From an uncultured Sphingomonadaceae bacterium (GTDB taxonomy: Bacteria; Pseudomonadota; Alphaproteobacteria; Sphingomonadales; Sphingomonadaceae), in contig CAJXSN010000004.1 in assembly GCA_913060895.1 (NCBI GenBank), forward strand, positions 62,001 through 126,000: a stretch of 64,000 bases of DNA, read 5' to 3'. The position numbers and the translations under genes are program-made. The stretch's first letter is position 1, and every line of letters begins with the position of its first letter. This document shows positions 8,276 through 16,675 of this stretch, piece by piece. Below the pieces are notes generated by a model that worked only from the letters and a program-made list of their open reading frames with translations, did no database searches and was not told the origin of the DNA.

Positions 8276-9331
8276 GTGGCGCAGGCGGTGGACGCTCTGC
8301 GCCACGGCTGGCCCCTGAGCGTGCAGGCCGGTGGTGAAGCCTTGGTTCTCCAGCCCATTGAAACTGCAGCGACAGAAGGGCTTGCAGCGGGCCGTCTGCT
8401 GATTTCGGCAGCCCGCGCCGCTACGCTTAAACTGACGAACCAGCGCGAGGCTGCGGCCCCTTACGCGCCGGTGCTGATCCACGGGGCAGATGGGTTCACC
8501 CTATCCAGTGCGCTGGCCGTGGCCGATCCGGCGCTTGATCTGGCTAATCCGTTAAAAGGTCCATTTCGTGCCGATCCGTTGGACTGGTCCGCGACTGCGC
8601 AGGCGGTGCTGGAACTGGCGCGGATCGCCGGCATCCTGCCCGCTTTCATGGTTGCTCCGGACAATGCGGACGAGGCGCAGTATTTCAGCCCCGCCGATAT
8701 GGATGCATGGAGCGATCCCAACCAGCTGTCGATTGCTACCCGCGCCCGCCTGCCGATCGCTGCGACCGACAACATTGCAGAGAGCGAAATCGTAGTGTTT
8801 CGCAAACTTGACGATATGCGCGAGCATTGCGCGCTGATCATCGGCAAGCAGATGTCCGGGACCACCCCGCTTGTCCGGCTGCATTCCGAATGCCTGACCG
8901 GCGATATTCTGGGCAGCCTCAAATGCGATTGCGGCCCGCAACTGGATGCGGCCCTGCACCAGATGGCTGCAGAGGCAGAAAAAGGCGGTTATGGCGTGCT
9001 GCTATATATGCGGCAGGAGGGGCGCGGTATCGGGCTGGTCAACAAGATGCGCGCCTATCGCCTGCAAGATCAGGGGTTTGATACGGTAGAGGCCAATGAA
9101 AGGCTTGGTCTGCCAGATGAATCGAGAGATTTCGCCACGGCAGCCCGTATGCTGGACCTGCTGGGCATTGGCGATATCCGGTTGATGACGAACAACCCGC
9201 GCAAGGTAACTGCCTTGTCTGACGAAGGCATTACGGTCGCACAACGGGTTGCCCATCAGTTGCCGGAGAATCCTCATAATGCACGCTATCTAGCGACAAA
9301 GCGCGACAAAGCTGGGCACCTGTTGGACTGA
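8276..9331 (+). CDS. ribA: GTP cyclohydrolase II with N-terminal extension
   Basis: A 351-residue protein whose second half (about residues 160-351) is GTP cyclohydrolase II: SECLTGDILGSLKCDCG supplies the three zinc cysteines, MRQEGRGIGL and NERLGLP are substrate-loop motifs, and NNPRKV follows. It opens GTP to the first riboflavin intermediate. The first 150 residues are an extra domain, shorter than RibB and without an obvious DHBP-synthase motif; such long forms occur in sphingomonads. The start is uncertain: GTG 8276 is the first standard start after the xthA stop, but reading continues upstream through ATA and CTG codons. A poor ribosome site and unusual start are possible. Confidence 0.88.
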   Translation: MAQAVDALRHGWPLSVQAGGEALVLQPIETAATEGLAAGRLLISAARAATLKLTNQREAAAPYAPVLIHGADGFTLSSALAVADPALDLANPLKGPFRADPLDWSATAQAVLELARIAGILPAFMVAPDNADEAQYFSPADMDAWSDPNQLSIATRARLPIAATDNIAESEIVVFRKLDDMREHCALIIGKQMSGTTPLVRLHSECLTGDILGSLKCDCGPQLDAALHQMAAEAEKGGYGVLLYMRQEGRGIGLVNKMRAYRLQDQGFDTVEANERLGLPDESRDFATAARMLDLLGIGDIRLMTNNPRKVTALSDEGITVAQRVAHQLPENPHNARYLATKRDKAGHLLD

Positions 9332-9415
9332 CTACCATCATAAGGCCGGAGAACGTGAGGCGATGCTTCCAATAATTCGCGCACCTACTGACCCAGCACT
9401 TTACATTGATAGCGC

Positions 9416-9868
9416 TTAGGCCGTGTTGACAAAAGACTTTAGCCATAGGCGTGCAGCGGCGAGGTTGAGAAAGCTCTCGAAGGAGAGGACGGTCTTGTCG
9501 TAGCGGGTGGCGATGCGACGCTGCTGTTTGAGCTTGCCGAACATGCGCTCGACGCGGTTGCGGTTTCGGTAGCGACGATAGTCGGGGTGCTCGGGCACCT
9601 TGCGGTTCGAGCGGGGCGGGATGACCGGCAGGATGCCTCGGATCAGCAGGCTCTCCCGGAAGCGATCACCGTCATAGCCCTTGTCTGCCAGCAGTGCCTT
9701 GGGTGCGGCGACGGGGATCGCCATCAGCGGTTCGGCAGCGGTGTAATCAGAAGCCTCTCCGCCGGTCAGGACGAAGCCGACAGGCAGTCCTTGATTGTCG
9801 CAGCGGGCGTGGATTTTGCTCGTAAAGCCGCCGCGTGATCGACCAAGAGCGTTCGCACAAGCCCCCCT
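9416..9868 (-). CDS. IS5-family transposase, second frame (orfB), made by -1 frameshifting
   Basis: This frame has no good start of its own; its conserved sequence begins immediately after the AAAAGGGGGG run with LGRSRGGFTSKIHA and runs through LADKGYDGD (second Asp) and RVERMFGKLKQQRR (catalytic Glu, YREK-like region) to FVNTA. Joined by a -1 shift to orfA it gives a full-length transposase of about 260 residues. The TAA stop is built from the flanking TA plus one host base (9416), so the element itself carries no terminal stop. If the shift does not occur the element is inert. Confidence 0.82.
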   Translation of the reverse strand, partial: RGACANALGRSRGGFTSKIHARCDNQGLPVGFVLTGGEASDYTAAEPLMAIPVAAPKALLADKGYDGDRFRESLLIRGILPVIPPRSNRKVPEHPDYRRYRNRNRVERMFGKLKQQRRIATRYDKTVLSFESFLNLAAARLWLKSFVNTA

Positions 9869-10267
9869 TTTCCGCCCGCTGCCGAGACATGGCCGCGAAC
9901 GCTGGTGCTGTCGATCATGTGCTGCCAGTCATCGGTGAGACCCAGATCGACCAGCGTTTGCAGCAAGGCATCCCACACGCCCTGCTCGGCCCATCTTCGG
10001 AAGCGGACATAGACCGAGTTCCACTTGCCATCTCGCTCATGCATGTCGCGCCAGGGGCAGCCGACCCGCAGCACGTGGAGCATGCCGTTGAGAAAGCGAC
10101 GATTATCGCCGGAAGGCCTAGCCCAGCGACCACGCTCAGGCGGCAGCAGTGGACCGATCAGCTCCCACTCCGCATCCGACAAATCCCCACGACCCATGTC
10201 TGCTCCCCAAAAAGCAGTCTTGAATCAGAGCTAGCGCGGTTTGGGAATCCCTTTTGTCAACACGGCC
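9419..10267 (-). mobile_element. IS5-family (IS427-like) insertion sequence, complete, 849 bp
   Basis: The element is bounded by perfect 17-bp inverted repeats: GGCCGTGTTGACAAAAG at 9419-9435 and its complement at 10251-10267. Length, GG termini, TA duplication and two overlapping transposase frames fit the IS427 group of IS5. All DDE segments are intact when the frames are joined, so it may be active. It lies between the convergent ribA and DksA-like genes, 87 bp after ribA. No second copy is in the window. It disrupts nothing, because the inserted end rebuilds the neighbour's stop codon. Confidence 0.93.
9766..10197 (-). CDS. IS5-family transposase, first frame (orfA)
   Basis: A 143-residue product starting MGRGDLSDAEWELIGPLLPP, the standard N-terminal DUF4096-type domain of IS5/IS427 transposases, with GCPWRDMHERDGKWNSVY and the first catalytic Asp in MIDSTSVRGH. 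After KGGL the frame leaves the conserved sequence and reads an unrelated tail to a stop at 9766. The conserved continuation lies in the -1 frame. The junction is an A-G run, AAAAGGGGGG on the minus strand (9871-9862), where slippage of one base would join the frames. The small product alone may act as a DNA-binding regulator; that is inference. Confidence 0.88.
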   Translation of the reverse strand: MGRGDLSDAEWELIGPLLPPERGRWARPSGDNRRFLNGMLHVLRVGCPWRDMHERDGKWNSVYVRFRRWAEQGVWDALLQTLVDLGLTDDWQHMIDSTSVRGHVSAAGGKGGLVRTLLVDHAAALRAKSTPAATIKDCLSASS

Positions 10268-10530
10268 TAGCGTAGTTGGCTATCTTTGCTTCCTCGGCGG
10301 TTGATAGACGAATGGCGCACGACAGCATCTCGTGCCGATTGGCAGGCAACGCAGGTGCGCACGCCGGGCAGCGCAGCACGGCGTTTTTCCGGAATAGGCT
10401 CTCCGCACTCATCACACCATTCCGCACTTGCACCTTTAGGCAAGCGTGAGCGCGCTGCTCCTACAGCGTCATTTATTGTATCGTCGATTTGATCCTGAAT
10501 GGCGCCATCACGCGCCCAGCCGCCTGCCAT
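10267..10530 (-). CDS. DksA/TraR family C4-type zinc-finger protein
   Basis: An 87-residue protein beginning MAGGWARDGAIQDQIDDTIN and carrying CDECGEPIPEKRRAALPG followed by CVACQ, the four-cysteine zinc finger of DksA/TraR relatives (YbiI type). It lacks the long DksA coiled coil, so a role in RNA polymerase secondary-channel control is possible but not shown. The stop codon is TAG, made from the duplicated TA and the first base of the insertion sequence; before insertion it would have been TAA, with the same protein. The gene's natural downstream region now lies on the far side of the element. Confidence 0.88.
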   Translation of the reverse strand: MAGGWARDGAIQDQIDDTINDAVGAARSRLPKGASAEWCDECGEPIPEKRRAALPGVRTCVACQSARDAVVRHSSINRRGSKDSQLR

Positions 10531-10605
10531 AATCTGCTCCTTCGTTTCTTCAACGTTCGGCAGCAGAACACGGTTCCAGCATTGGCATTGCGACGGTAAG
10601 CGACC

Positions 10606-11601
10606 TCAGCGTTTCTCTAAGCGGGCAATACCGGCGGCGATGTTGTTTTCTTCGACGGTCAAATCCTCGCCTGACCAATTGGCGACAAAGGCCGAGTTGC
10701 GCGACAGTCCCGGCACAAAGCGGGCGTCATTTCCCGCTATCACCAAACCGTTGGAAGTATTTTCGACCCCTTCCGGAGCAACAGCGATGAAGGCGGAGTA
10801 ATTCTCTTTATCGCGACCCTGCACAAACCAGTTATTGGTGATCTGGCCGACGCTGCCGTTGGAAATGTCGATCATGTAATTGGTCGCATTGCCGGCACTG
10901 TCATCGAAGCTGGAGGCCGCCACATCGGTGCGGGCTGCGCGCGATTTAACGTAGTGACCACCCTGCCCGCGCTCGAACCGGCTGCGTGTAACGCGCAGAT
11001 GCGCGACGCGGCCGATATAGATCGAATGGGCACAGCCGCCAGCGCCTTCACAGGTACCAAGGCCAGAGAAAGTAGAGCGGTCGATGACGATGCGCGATGG
11101 CATACCATTGGCCGTCAGTATGCCCTGCTGGCTGTCGAGGAACCAGCTTTGCGTGATAGTAAGGTTGCCCTCCTCCAGCCGGATGCCCGCGCCATTGTCG
11201 TCAGGCACCGCCATATTCTTGAAAACGAGGCCGGCAATATTCGCATCGCGCCCCCGCAGGACTAGCGCCGCCTTACCCTCGCAGGTTGTGCCGTCGAAAA
11301 TCACATCGCCAGCGTTTGAAGCCAGATAAGATACGGCCCCCGCTTCCTGCACTGCGCATTCGCGGTAGGTGCCTGAACGAATGGCTATGCTGCCCTGCCC
11401 GTCCCCTATCGCGTTGACGGCTGCTTGCAACGAGCCGAAGCCCTGTCCGGTTTCCACCACCGTGAAGGGTGAAGCCGGGCTTTGCGCCAACAGCGCGGCG
11501 GCCGGGATCAGGGCGATGGCTGCAGCCGCGATAGCGCCTCCGATCAGAAGCGACGGACGGGCGAGCGGGCGGTTATACGACGCAAGAGCAGGATGTTTCA
11601 T
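10606..11601 (-). CDS. Exported right-handed parallel beta-helix repeat protein
   Basis: A 331-residue protein with an N-terminal hydrophobic segment (residues about 18-39, ending in AALLAQ) consistent with a signal peptide or anchor. The remainder is a chain of short beta-strand repeats with Asn/Asp ladders (NNWFVQG, IAGNDARF, VEENNIAAG), typical of pectate-lyase-like beta-helices. Four cysteines are present in the repeat region. Substrate is unknown; many such proteins bind or cleave polysaccharide, others are structural. It is 75 bp upstream, on the same strand, of the DksA-like gene (transcribed first). I do not recognise a specific family. Confidence 0.75.
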   Translation of the reverse strand: MKHPALASYNRPLARPSLLIGGAIAAAAIALIPAAALLAQSPASPFTVVETGQGFGSLQAAVNAIGDGQGSIAIRSGTYRECAVQEAGAVSYLASNAGDVIFDGTTCEGKAALVLRGRDANIAGLVFKNMAVPDDNGAGIRLEEGNLTITQSWFLDSQQGILTANGMPSRIVIDRSTFSGLGTCEGAGGCAHSIYIGRVAHLRVTRSRFERGQGGHYVKSRAARTDVAASSFDDSAGNATNYMIDISNGSVGQITNNWFVQGRDKENYSAFIAVAPEGVENTSNGLVIAGNDARFVPGLSRNSAFVANWSGEDLTVEENNIAAGIARLEKR

Positions 11602-11662
11602 GCATCCACGCGTAAGGAAAAAAGGTTAACGAGCTGTCAATCTTCCTGCTGGCCGTACGCAG

Positions 11663-13498
11663 TCAGTGCCGGCGGATGCAGTCGAGAAAACGTGCGCCAT
11701 ATGCTTCGAGTTTCTTGGCCCCGACACCATTAAGGTTTGCAAGTTCATCCAGCGATCTGGGCCGCAGACTGGCCATCGCCCGCAGCACGGCGTCATGGAA
11801 GATAACATAGGGCGGCACCTGTCCTTCCAGCGCCAGTTCGCGGCGCAATTCACGCAAGGCATCGAACAGCGGGTCGCCCACAGGATTGGGAGTGCTGTCC
11901 CCCCTACCGGAGCCTCTGCGGCTGGCACTCCGCTTGGGCGGGCGCACGATAGCAACGGGTTTTTCGCCCTTCAGAATTGCTGGCGCTTCCCCGCCCAGCG
12001 CCAGACCGCCATGTTCCGTTGCGATCAAGGCTCCGCGCGCCTGCAAAGCTTGCGACACAGGGCGCAGCAACGCGGCATCCTCGCCCGAGACGATCCCGAA
12101 TACGCTAAGGCGATCATGCCCGCGCTGTTCTATCCGGGCATCGCTGCTGCCGGTCAGCACCTTTTGCAGATGGCCGAAGCCAAAACTCTGTCCGGTACGG
12201 TAGGCGGCAGAAAGCAGCTTGCGAGACAATTCAGTCGCATCGATTACGTCGGGGCTATCCAGACAATTGTCGCAATTGCCGCAGGTGCGCGGCGGGTCTT
12301 CGCCAAAATGCTTCAGCAGCAGGGAACGGCGGCATTCTGGGGTCTCCACCAGCATGGCCAACGCATCCAGCCGCTTGCGGTCCCCCTCACGGCGGTCTTC
12401 AGGCAATTCGCCCAGCCGTTGCCGTGCAGTGGCGAAATCGGCGGCCCCCCACAGCATTACTGCCTGTGCCGGATCACCATCGCGGCCTGCGCGGCCAGTT
12501 TCCTGATAATAGGCCTCGATTGATTTGGGCACACCGGCATGGGCCACAAACCGCACGTCCGGCTTGTCTATCCCCATGCCGAACGCAATCGTGGCGACCA
12601 TCACCATATCTTCGCTCGCCACGAAACGTGCCTGATGTTCGGCGCGAATGTGCGGCTCCAGCCCAGCGTGGTACGGCAGCACATCACGCCCAGTGGCAGC
12701 GGCCAGCTTGTCCGCAATATCCTCCACCTTCTTGCGGGTAGGCGCGTAGATGATACCGGGCCCCGGCGTATCTGCCATTAATTGGGTCAGCTGCCGCACC
12801 GGATTGTCGCGGTGTCGGACATTGTAACGAATATTGGGACGGTCGAACCCGGCGACGATCAGGCCGCCTTCAGGAATGCCCAACTGGTTCAGAATATCGG
12901 CCCGCGTGTGCTCGTCCGCTGTTGCTGTAAGTGCGAGACGCGGGACATCGTCGAACCTGTCCATCAGTGGGCGCAACTGGCGGTAATCGGGGCGGAAATC
13001 ATGACCCCATTCGGAAACGCAATGCGCCTCGTCGATGGCAAACAGCGATATCGGCGAAGCCGTCAGCAGATCACAGAAACTTGTCTGGCTGGCGCGTTCC
13101 GGCGCCACATACAGCAGATCAAGCTCTCCATTCCGGTAGGCATCCATCGTCGCACGCCAATCGCTGTCGGCACTGGTTAGTGTCGCTGCGCGGATGCCGT
13201 TCGCCCGGGCGGATCGCAGCTGGTCATGCATCAGGGCAATCAGTGGCGAGATGACGATGCATGTCCCCTCCATCATCGCGGCGGGCAATTGGTAGGTCAG
13301 CGACTTGCCCGCACCCGTCGGCATCACTGCAAGAGTTGATGCGCCGTTCAGAACGCGCGCCACAACCGCTGCCTGACGCCCCCGAAAATCGGCAAACCCG
13401 AACAATTCACGCAGCCGTCCGCGGGCTGCGTCCAGACCATCATCGACAGAGGTCTCGCTTGGTTCGTGGGCCGTCACTGCATCCATGAACCGGGCCAT
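11663..13498 (-). CDS. recQ: ATP-dependent DNA helicase RecQ
   Basis: A 611-residue helicase with all RecQ parts: FADFRGRQ motif 0, MPTGAGKS Walker A, DEAH in FAIDEAHCVSEWGHDFRP, FDRPNIRYNV, QETGRAGRDG motif VI, a zinc cluster with CRRSLLLKHFG and CGNCDNC, a winged-helix region and a C-terminal HRDC domain ending in FLDCIRRH. It unwinds recombination and replication intermediates 3' to 5'. The open frame extends upstream to 13948 but that part is the antisense of a lipoprotein gene, so I start at ATG 13498; ATG 13486 is equally possible. No strong ribosome site is visible for either. Confidence 0.93.
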   Translation of the reverse strand: MARFMDAVTAHEPSETSVDDGLDAARGRLRELFGFADFRGRQAAVVARVLNGASTLAVMPTGAGKSLTYQLPAAMMEGTCIVISPLIALMHDQLRSARANGIRAATLTSADSDWRATMDAYRNGELDLLYVAPERASQTSFCDLLTASPISLFAIDEAHCVSEWGHDFRPDYRQLRPLMDRFDDVPRLALTATADEHTRADILNQLGIPEGGLIVAGFDRPNIRYNVRHRDNPVRQLTQLMADTPGPGIIYAPTRKKVEDIADKLAAATGRDVLPYHAGLEPHIRAEHQARFVASEDMVMVATIAFGMGIDKPDVRFVAHAGVPKSIEAYYQETGRAGRDGDPAQAVMLWGAADFATARQRLGELPEDRREGDRKRLDALAMLVETPECRRSLLLKHFGEDPPRTCGNCDNCLDSPDVIDATELSRKLLSAAYRTGQSFGFGHLQKVLTGSSDARIEQRGHDRLSVFGIVSGEDAALLRPVSQALQARGALIATEHGGLALGGEAPAILKGEKPVAIVRPPKRSASRRGSGRGDSTPNPVGDPLFDALRELRRELALEGQVPPYVIFHDAVLRAMASLRPRSLDELANLNGVGAKKLEAYGARFLDCIRRH

Positions 13499-13610
13499 GA
13501 CAGAAATGGTGCAGCAGACAAGCCGCCCGTTATCACGTTTCCCCCTTTCCCCGATGGCTATCGAAGGGCTAGGAAGCCAGAGCCCCATTCGTTTTGCAGG
13601 AGACAATACC

Positions 13611-14000
13611 ATGACATTTACGTTCCGATCCGATTTCGGCCGTACTGCCTTTGCCCTTACCGGCGCGCTCGCCCTTGCCGCCTGCGGCAGCAGTGACGAT
13701 GCCTCGGAAGAAGCAGTTGCGGATACAGTTGAAATTCCGGCCGACGAAGCGATGGCCGACATTACGGCAGAGCCCGTAGTCGATGAAAATGTCGCTCCTG
13801 CGCCAGCTCCTGCCAACAGTGGCGGCGACGATGAAGGTGACCCAGAACCGACTGTCGACGATGTCGCCCGCGCCGAATCCGCTGGCGAGCGCGCCGCCGC
13901 CGCTGCCGCCGATGTTGCCGCGATCGCCTCTGGTGCTGCCGAAACCACCGAAGAGGCCGCCGAAGATGCAGCCGAGGCGACCGAAGAAGTGACAGAATAG
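13611..14000 (+). CDS. Small acidic lipoprotein, Ala/Glu-rich
   Basis: A 129-residue protein starting at ATG 13611, 8 bases after an AGGAG ribosome site. The signal peptide ends in ALAAC with Cys25 (lipobox). The mature part is almost entirely Ala, Glu, Asp, Val and Pro, with a PAPAPA linker and a C-terminal AAEDAAEATEEVTE stretch that may form a helix. No enzymatic motif is visible and I do not recognise a family. It resembles in composition the 86-residue lipoprotein at 20.6-20.9 kb. The frame opens at 13485 but that earlier part overlaps recQ and lacks a signal peptide. Confidence 0.78.
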   Translation: MTFTFRSDFGRTAFALTGALALAACGSSDDASEEAVADTVEIPADEAMADITAEPVVDENVAPAPAPANSGGDDEGDPEPTVDDVARAESAGERAAAAAADVAAIASGAAETTEEAAEDAAEATEEVTE

Positions 14001-14011
14001 AGCGCGCTGCA

Positions 14012-14248
14012 TTGGCCCGAGGCACATTCGCTCTACTCACCGGCATACTGGTTCCGGCATTGTTTCTGGCGGGCTGCGGCCCGTCGGACAATGACCCGGG
14101 GCCGGGCGGAGTTTCAGTGGGCGAAGCACGCGCGCTGGACGAAGCGGCAGAAATGATCGAAGCCCGCCGCCTGCCACCCGGCACAATGGATACACCAGAA
14201 CAGCCAGCCGGGATTGAAAACACGAACCAAGAGGAAGCGACCGAATGA
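14012..14248 (+). CDS. Small lipoprotein of unknown function
   Basis: A 78-residue protein with a TTG start at 14012, 11 bp after the previous stop. The hydrophobic FALLTGILVPALFLAGC gives a lipobox with Cys22, and the mature part is Pro/Glu/Ala-rich with no recognisable domain. Reading is open slightly upstream through codons that are not starts, so the TTG is the best choice; the exact start is uncertain. The stop overlaps the acyl-CoA dehydrogenase start by 4 bp (ATGA), so it is co-translated with that operon. Confidence 0.62.
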   Translation: MARGTFALLTGILVPALFLAGCGPSDNDPGPGGVSVGEARALDEAAEMIEARRLPPGTMDTPEQPAGIENTNQEEATE

Positions 14249-15432
14249 TTCACCAAGGTATGGACGATGATACATTCGGCCAGTTTCTCGATCAGCTGCA
14301 ACGCTATGTCCGCGAACGCCTGATACCGGCGGAGAAGGACATGATCGCCAATGACGCGATCCCTGCCGAGATTCTAACCGAAATGAAGGATATGGGCCTG
14401 TTCGGCCTGACCGTGCCTGAAGACTTCGGCGGCGCGGGCCTGAACACCATGCAATACGCGCAGGTGGTCAACACTATGGCTTACGCTGCGCCTGCCTATC
14501 GCTCGATCTTCTCGATCAATGTCGGAATGTTCAATTCCGCGATTAAAAACGGCGGGACCGACGCGCAAAAGGCAGAATGGTGGCCGCGCATCGCTGCCGG
14601 GGAAATCGCCTGTTTCGGGCTGACGGAGCCTGGCTCCGGCTCCGATTCTGCCGCAATGGCGACTACGGCCAGACCCGACCCAAGTGGCAATGGCTGGGTG
14701 CTCAACGGTTCCAAACGCTACATCACCAATGCTCCGCACGCCGATGTCGCACTGATTATGGCGCGAACGGAAAAGGACGCTCTGCCAAAGAACGCCCATG
14801 TCAGCGCATTTATCGTACCGATGGATACGCCGGGAATGAGCGTGGGGAGCCCGGATAGGAAGATGGGCCAGTCGGCCAGCCACATCGCCGATGTGATGAT
14901 GGATGATGTCCATGTGCCGGGGGATGCGCTGCTCGGCGGAGAAACCGGCAAGGGCTTCCGCTTTGCGATGCAGAGCCTCGACAATGGACGCATTTCAGTG
15001 GGCGCGGCCAGTGCAGGCTATGCCCGCCGCGCGCTTGACAGTGCGCTACGCTATGCGAACGAGCGCAAGGCGTTTGGCGAACCGATCGCAAATTTCCAGC
15101 TGATCCAGCAGATGCTGGCCGAGAGCGAAACGGAAATTTATGCGGCGGAATGCATGATGGCCGATGTCACCGCGCGGGTGGACCGCGGCGAGCCGACCAT
15201 CCGACAGGCCGCGGCCTTCAAGGTATTTGCGTCCGAAATGTGTGGCCGCGTGGTCGACCGCGTGGTCCAGATTTACGGCGGGGCAGGCTATCTGGCAGAA
15301 TACGACGCCGAGCGGTTTTACCGCGATGCGCGCATTTACCGCATTTACGAAGGCACTACACAGATTCTGCAGCTGCAGATCGCCAAGAACATGCTGCGCG
15401 AATATGCCGCAGCCAACGGAGCGCCCTCCTAA
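14245..15432 (+). CDS. Acyl-CoA dehydrogenase
   Basis: A 395-residue FAD enzyme that introduces an alpha-beta double bond into an acyl-CoA. It shows FGLTEPGSGSDSAAM (flavin and substrate signature), KRYITNAPHADVALIMART, and the terminal IYRIYEGTTQI, whose Glu is the usual catalytic base. The chain-length preference cannot be read. It is the first enzyme gene of a tightly packed set with a CoA-transferase, thiolase and hydratase; the next ATG follows its stop directly. Length is typical. Confidence 0.92.
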   Translation: MIHQGMDDDTFGQFLDQLQRYVRERLIPAEKDMIANDAIPAEILTEMKDMGLFGLTVPEDFGGAGLNTMQYAQVVNTMAYAAPAYRSIFSINVGMFNSAIKNGGTDAQKAEWWPRIAAGEIACFGLTEPGSGSDSAAMATTARPDPSGNGWVLNGSKRYITNAPHADVALIMARTEKDALPKNAHVSAFIVPMDTPGMSVGSPDRKMGQSASHIADVMMDDVHVPGDALLGGETGKGFRFAMQSLDNGRISVGAASAGYARRALDSALRYANERKAFGEPIANFQLIQQMLAESETEIYAAECMMADVTARVDRGEPTIRQAAAFKVFASEMCGRVVDRVVQIYGGAGYLAEYDAERFYRDARIYRIYEGTTQILQLQIAKNMLREYAAANGAPS

Positions 15433-16665
15433 ATGTATAATTTGCTGGACGGACTCTCGATTGTCGAGGTGTCGAGCTTCGTCGCGTCTCCCACCGCCGG
15501 TCTGTATGCCGCTCAAATGGGTGCGGAAGTCATCCGGGTGGATCATGTTGCGGGCGGTCTCGACTACGACCGTTATATGCTGACCGAGGAAGGACGTTCG
15601 CTCAGCTGGGAAAACCTCAACCGGGCCAAGAAATCGGTCGCGCTGGATTTGCGTAGCGGAGAGGGCCGCGAATTGTGTGCTGAACTGGCAGGCAGGACCG
15701 GCCAGTGCATTACCAATCTACCGGAGAAAAGCTTTCTCAGCCATGCGGCGATGGCAGCGCACCGTGAGGACATGGTTTCTGTGCGGATCATGGGGTGGCA
15801 TGATGGACGCCAGGCAATGGACTTCACCGTCAACGCCGCCAGTGGGTATCCGCTGATGGGCGGGCCGGAAGAATGGCACATGAAAACCGCTCCGCCAGTC
15901 AATCAGGTGCTGCCAGCGTGGGACTTCATCACCGGTGCCTATTGCGCGTTTTCGCTGCTGGCTGCGCTACGCCACCGCGATGTGACCGGCGAAGGCAGCG
16001 AACTGCGTGTGCCGCTGGGCGATGTCGCCATCGGCACTGTCGCGAATTCCGGCATGATGGCAGAGATGTTGTATCGCGGCGACGACCGTGAGCGCCTCGG
16101 CAACGCCATCTGGGGTGCCTTTGGCCGAGATTTTCGCAGCAAGGACGGCGTGCGATTTATGGTCGCGGCCCTTACGGCCAAACAGTGGGGAGGACTGATC
16201 GAGGCATTCGATCTGGCTGGGCCAATTGCAGAGCTTGAAAAAGAGCTGGGCGTCGATTTCAATGCAGGCGACGAGCCGCGTTTCACCCACCGCCACCGGC
16301 TGTTCGATCTGTTCCAGCAGGTCGCCCACGAACTGAAATACACCAAGCTGGAAAAACGTATGGTCAAGGCCGGGGCCACCTTCGAAAAATACCGTACCGC
16401 TCACGAGGCAGCGCAGGACCCTCAGTTGGTCGGAGACAATCCGCTGTTCGGCCCCTCGCCCGCCAACCCCAGCGGATTTGAATACCCCGCCCCGCGCAGT
16501 TTCGCGAACATACCTTCGCGGGAGGCAAGCGATCCCGCGCCTGCGCCCTATCTGGGCCAACACAGCGAAGAAGTGCTGAGCGAGCGTCTGGGCCTTGGCA
16601 GCGGGACGATTGGCGACATGATCGACCGGGGCGTCGTCCGCACCAGCGACAAGAACAACCGATAG
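15433..16665 (+). CDS. Class III (CaiB/BaiF) CoA-transferase
   Basis: A 410-residue family III CoA-transferase: N-terminal LDGLSIVEVSSFVASPTAGLYAA... start pattern, DLRSGEGRELCAEL, and WDFITGAYCAFSLLAAL, in which the Asp aligns with the catalytic Asp of formyl-CoA transferase. Such enzymes move CoA from one acyl-CoA to a carboxylic acid, activating the pathway substrate. It starts immediately after the dehydrogenase stop. The substrate is unknown; genomic context suggests an organic acid subsequently oxidised and cleaved by the neighbouring enzymes. Confidence 0.88.
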   Translation: MYNLLDGLSIVEVSSFVASPTAGLYAAQMGAEVIRVDHVAGGLDYDRYMLTEEGRSLSWENLNRAKKSVALDLRSGEGRELCAELAGRTGQCITNLPEKSFLSHAAMAAHREDMVSVRIMGWHDGRQAMDFTVNAASGYPLMGGPEEWHMKTAPPVNQVLPAWDFITGAYCAFSLLAALRHRDVTGEGSELRVPLGDVAIGTVANSGMMAEMLYRGDDRERLGNAIWGAFGRDFRSKDGVRFMVAALTAKQWGGLIEAFDLAGPIAELEKELGVDFNAGDEPRFTHRHRLFDLFQQVAHELKYTKLEKRMVKAGATFEKYRTAHEAAQDPQLVGDNPLFGPSPANPSGFEYPAPRSFANIPSREASDPAPAPYLGQHSEEVLSERLGLGSGTIGDMIDRGVVRTSDKNNR

Positions 16666-16675
16666 GACACCTTAG

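Larger units (their letters stand above)
9417..10269. repeat. 2-bp TA target-site duplication flanking the insertion sequence
   Basis: TA at 9417-9418 and TA at 10268-10269 directly flank the inverted repeats. Removing the element and one TA joins GCGCT-TA-GCGTAG, giving a YTAR-type target (TTAG). Both TA copies form part of stop codons: TAA of the transposase at the left end and TAG of the DksA-like gene at the right end. Confidence 0.8.

Noticed and set aside
13499-13948. Extension of the recQ frame upstream by about 150 residues.
   Set aside because: It overlaps the lipoprotein gene on the other strand, is Ser/Ala-rich without helicase features, and normal RecQ starts fit 13498.
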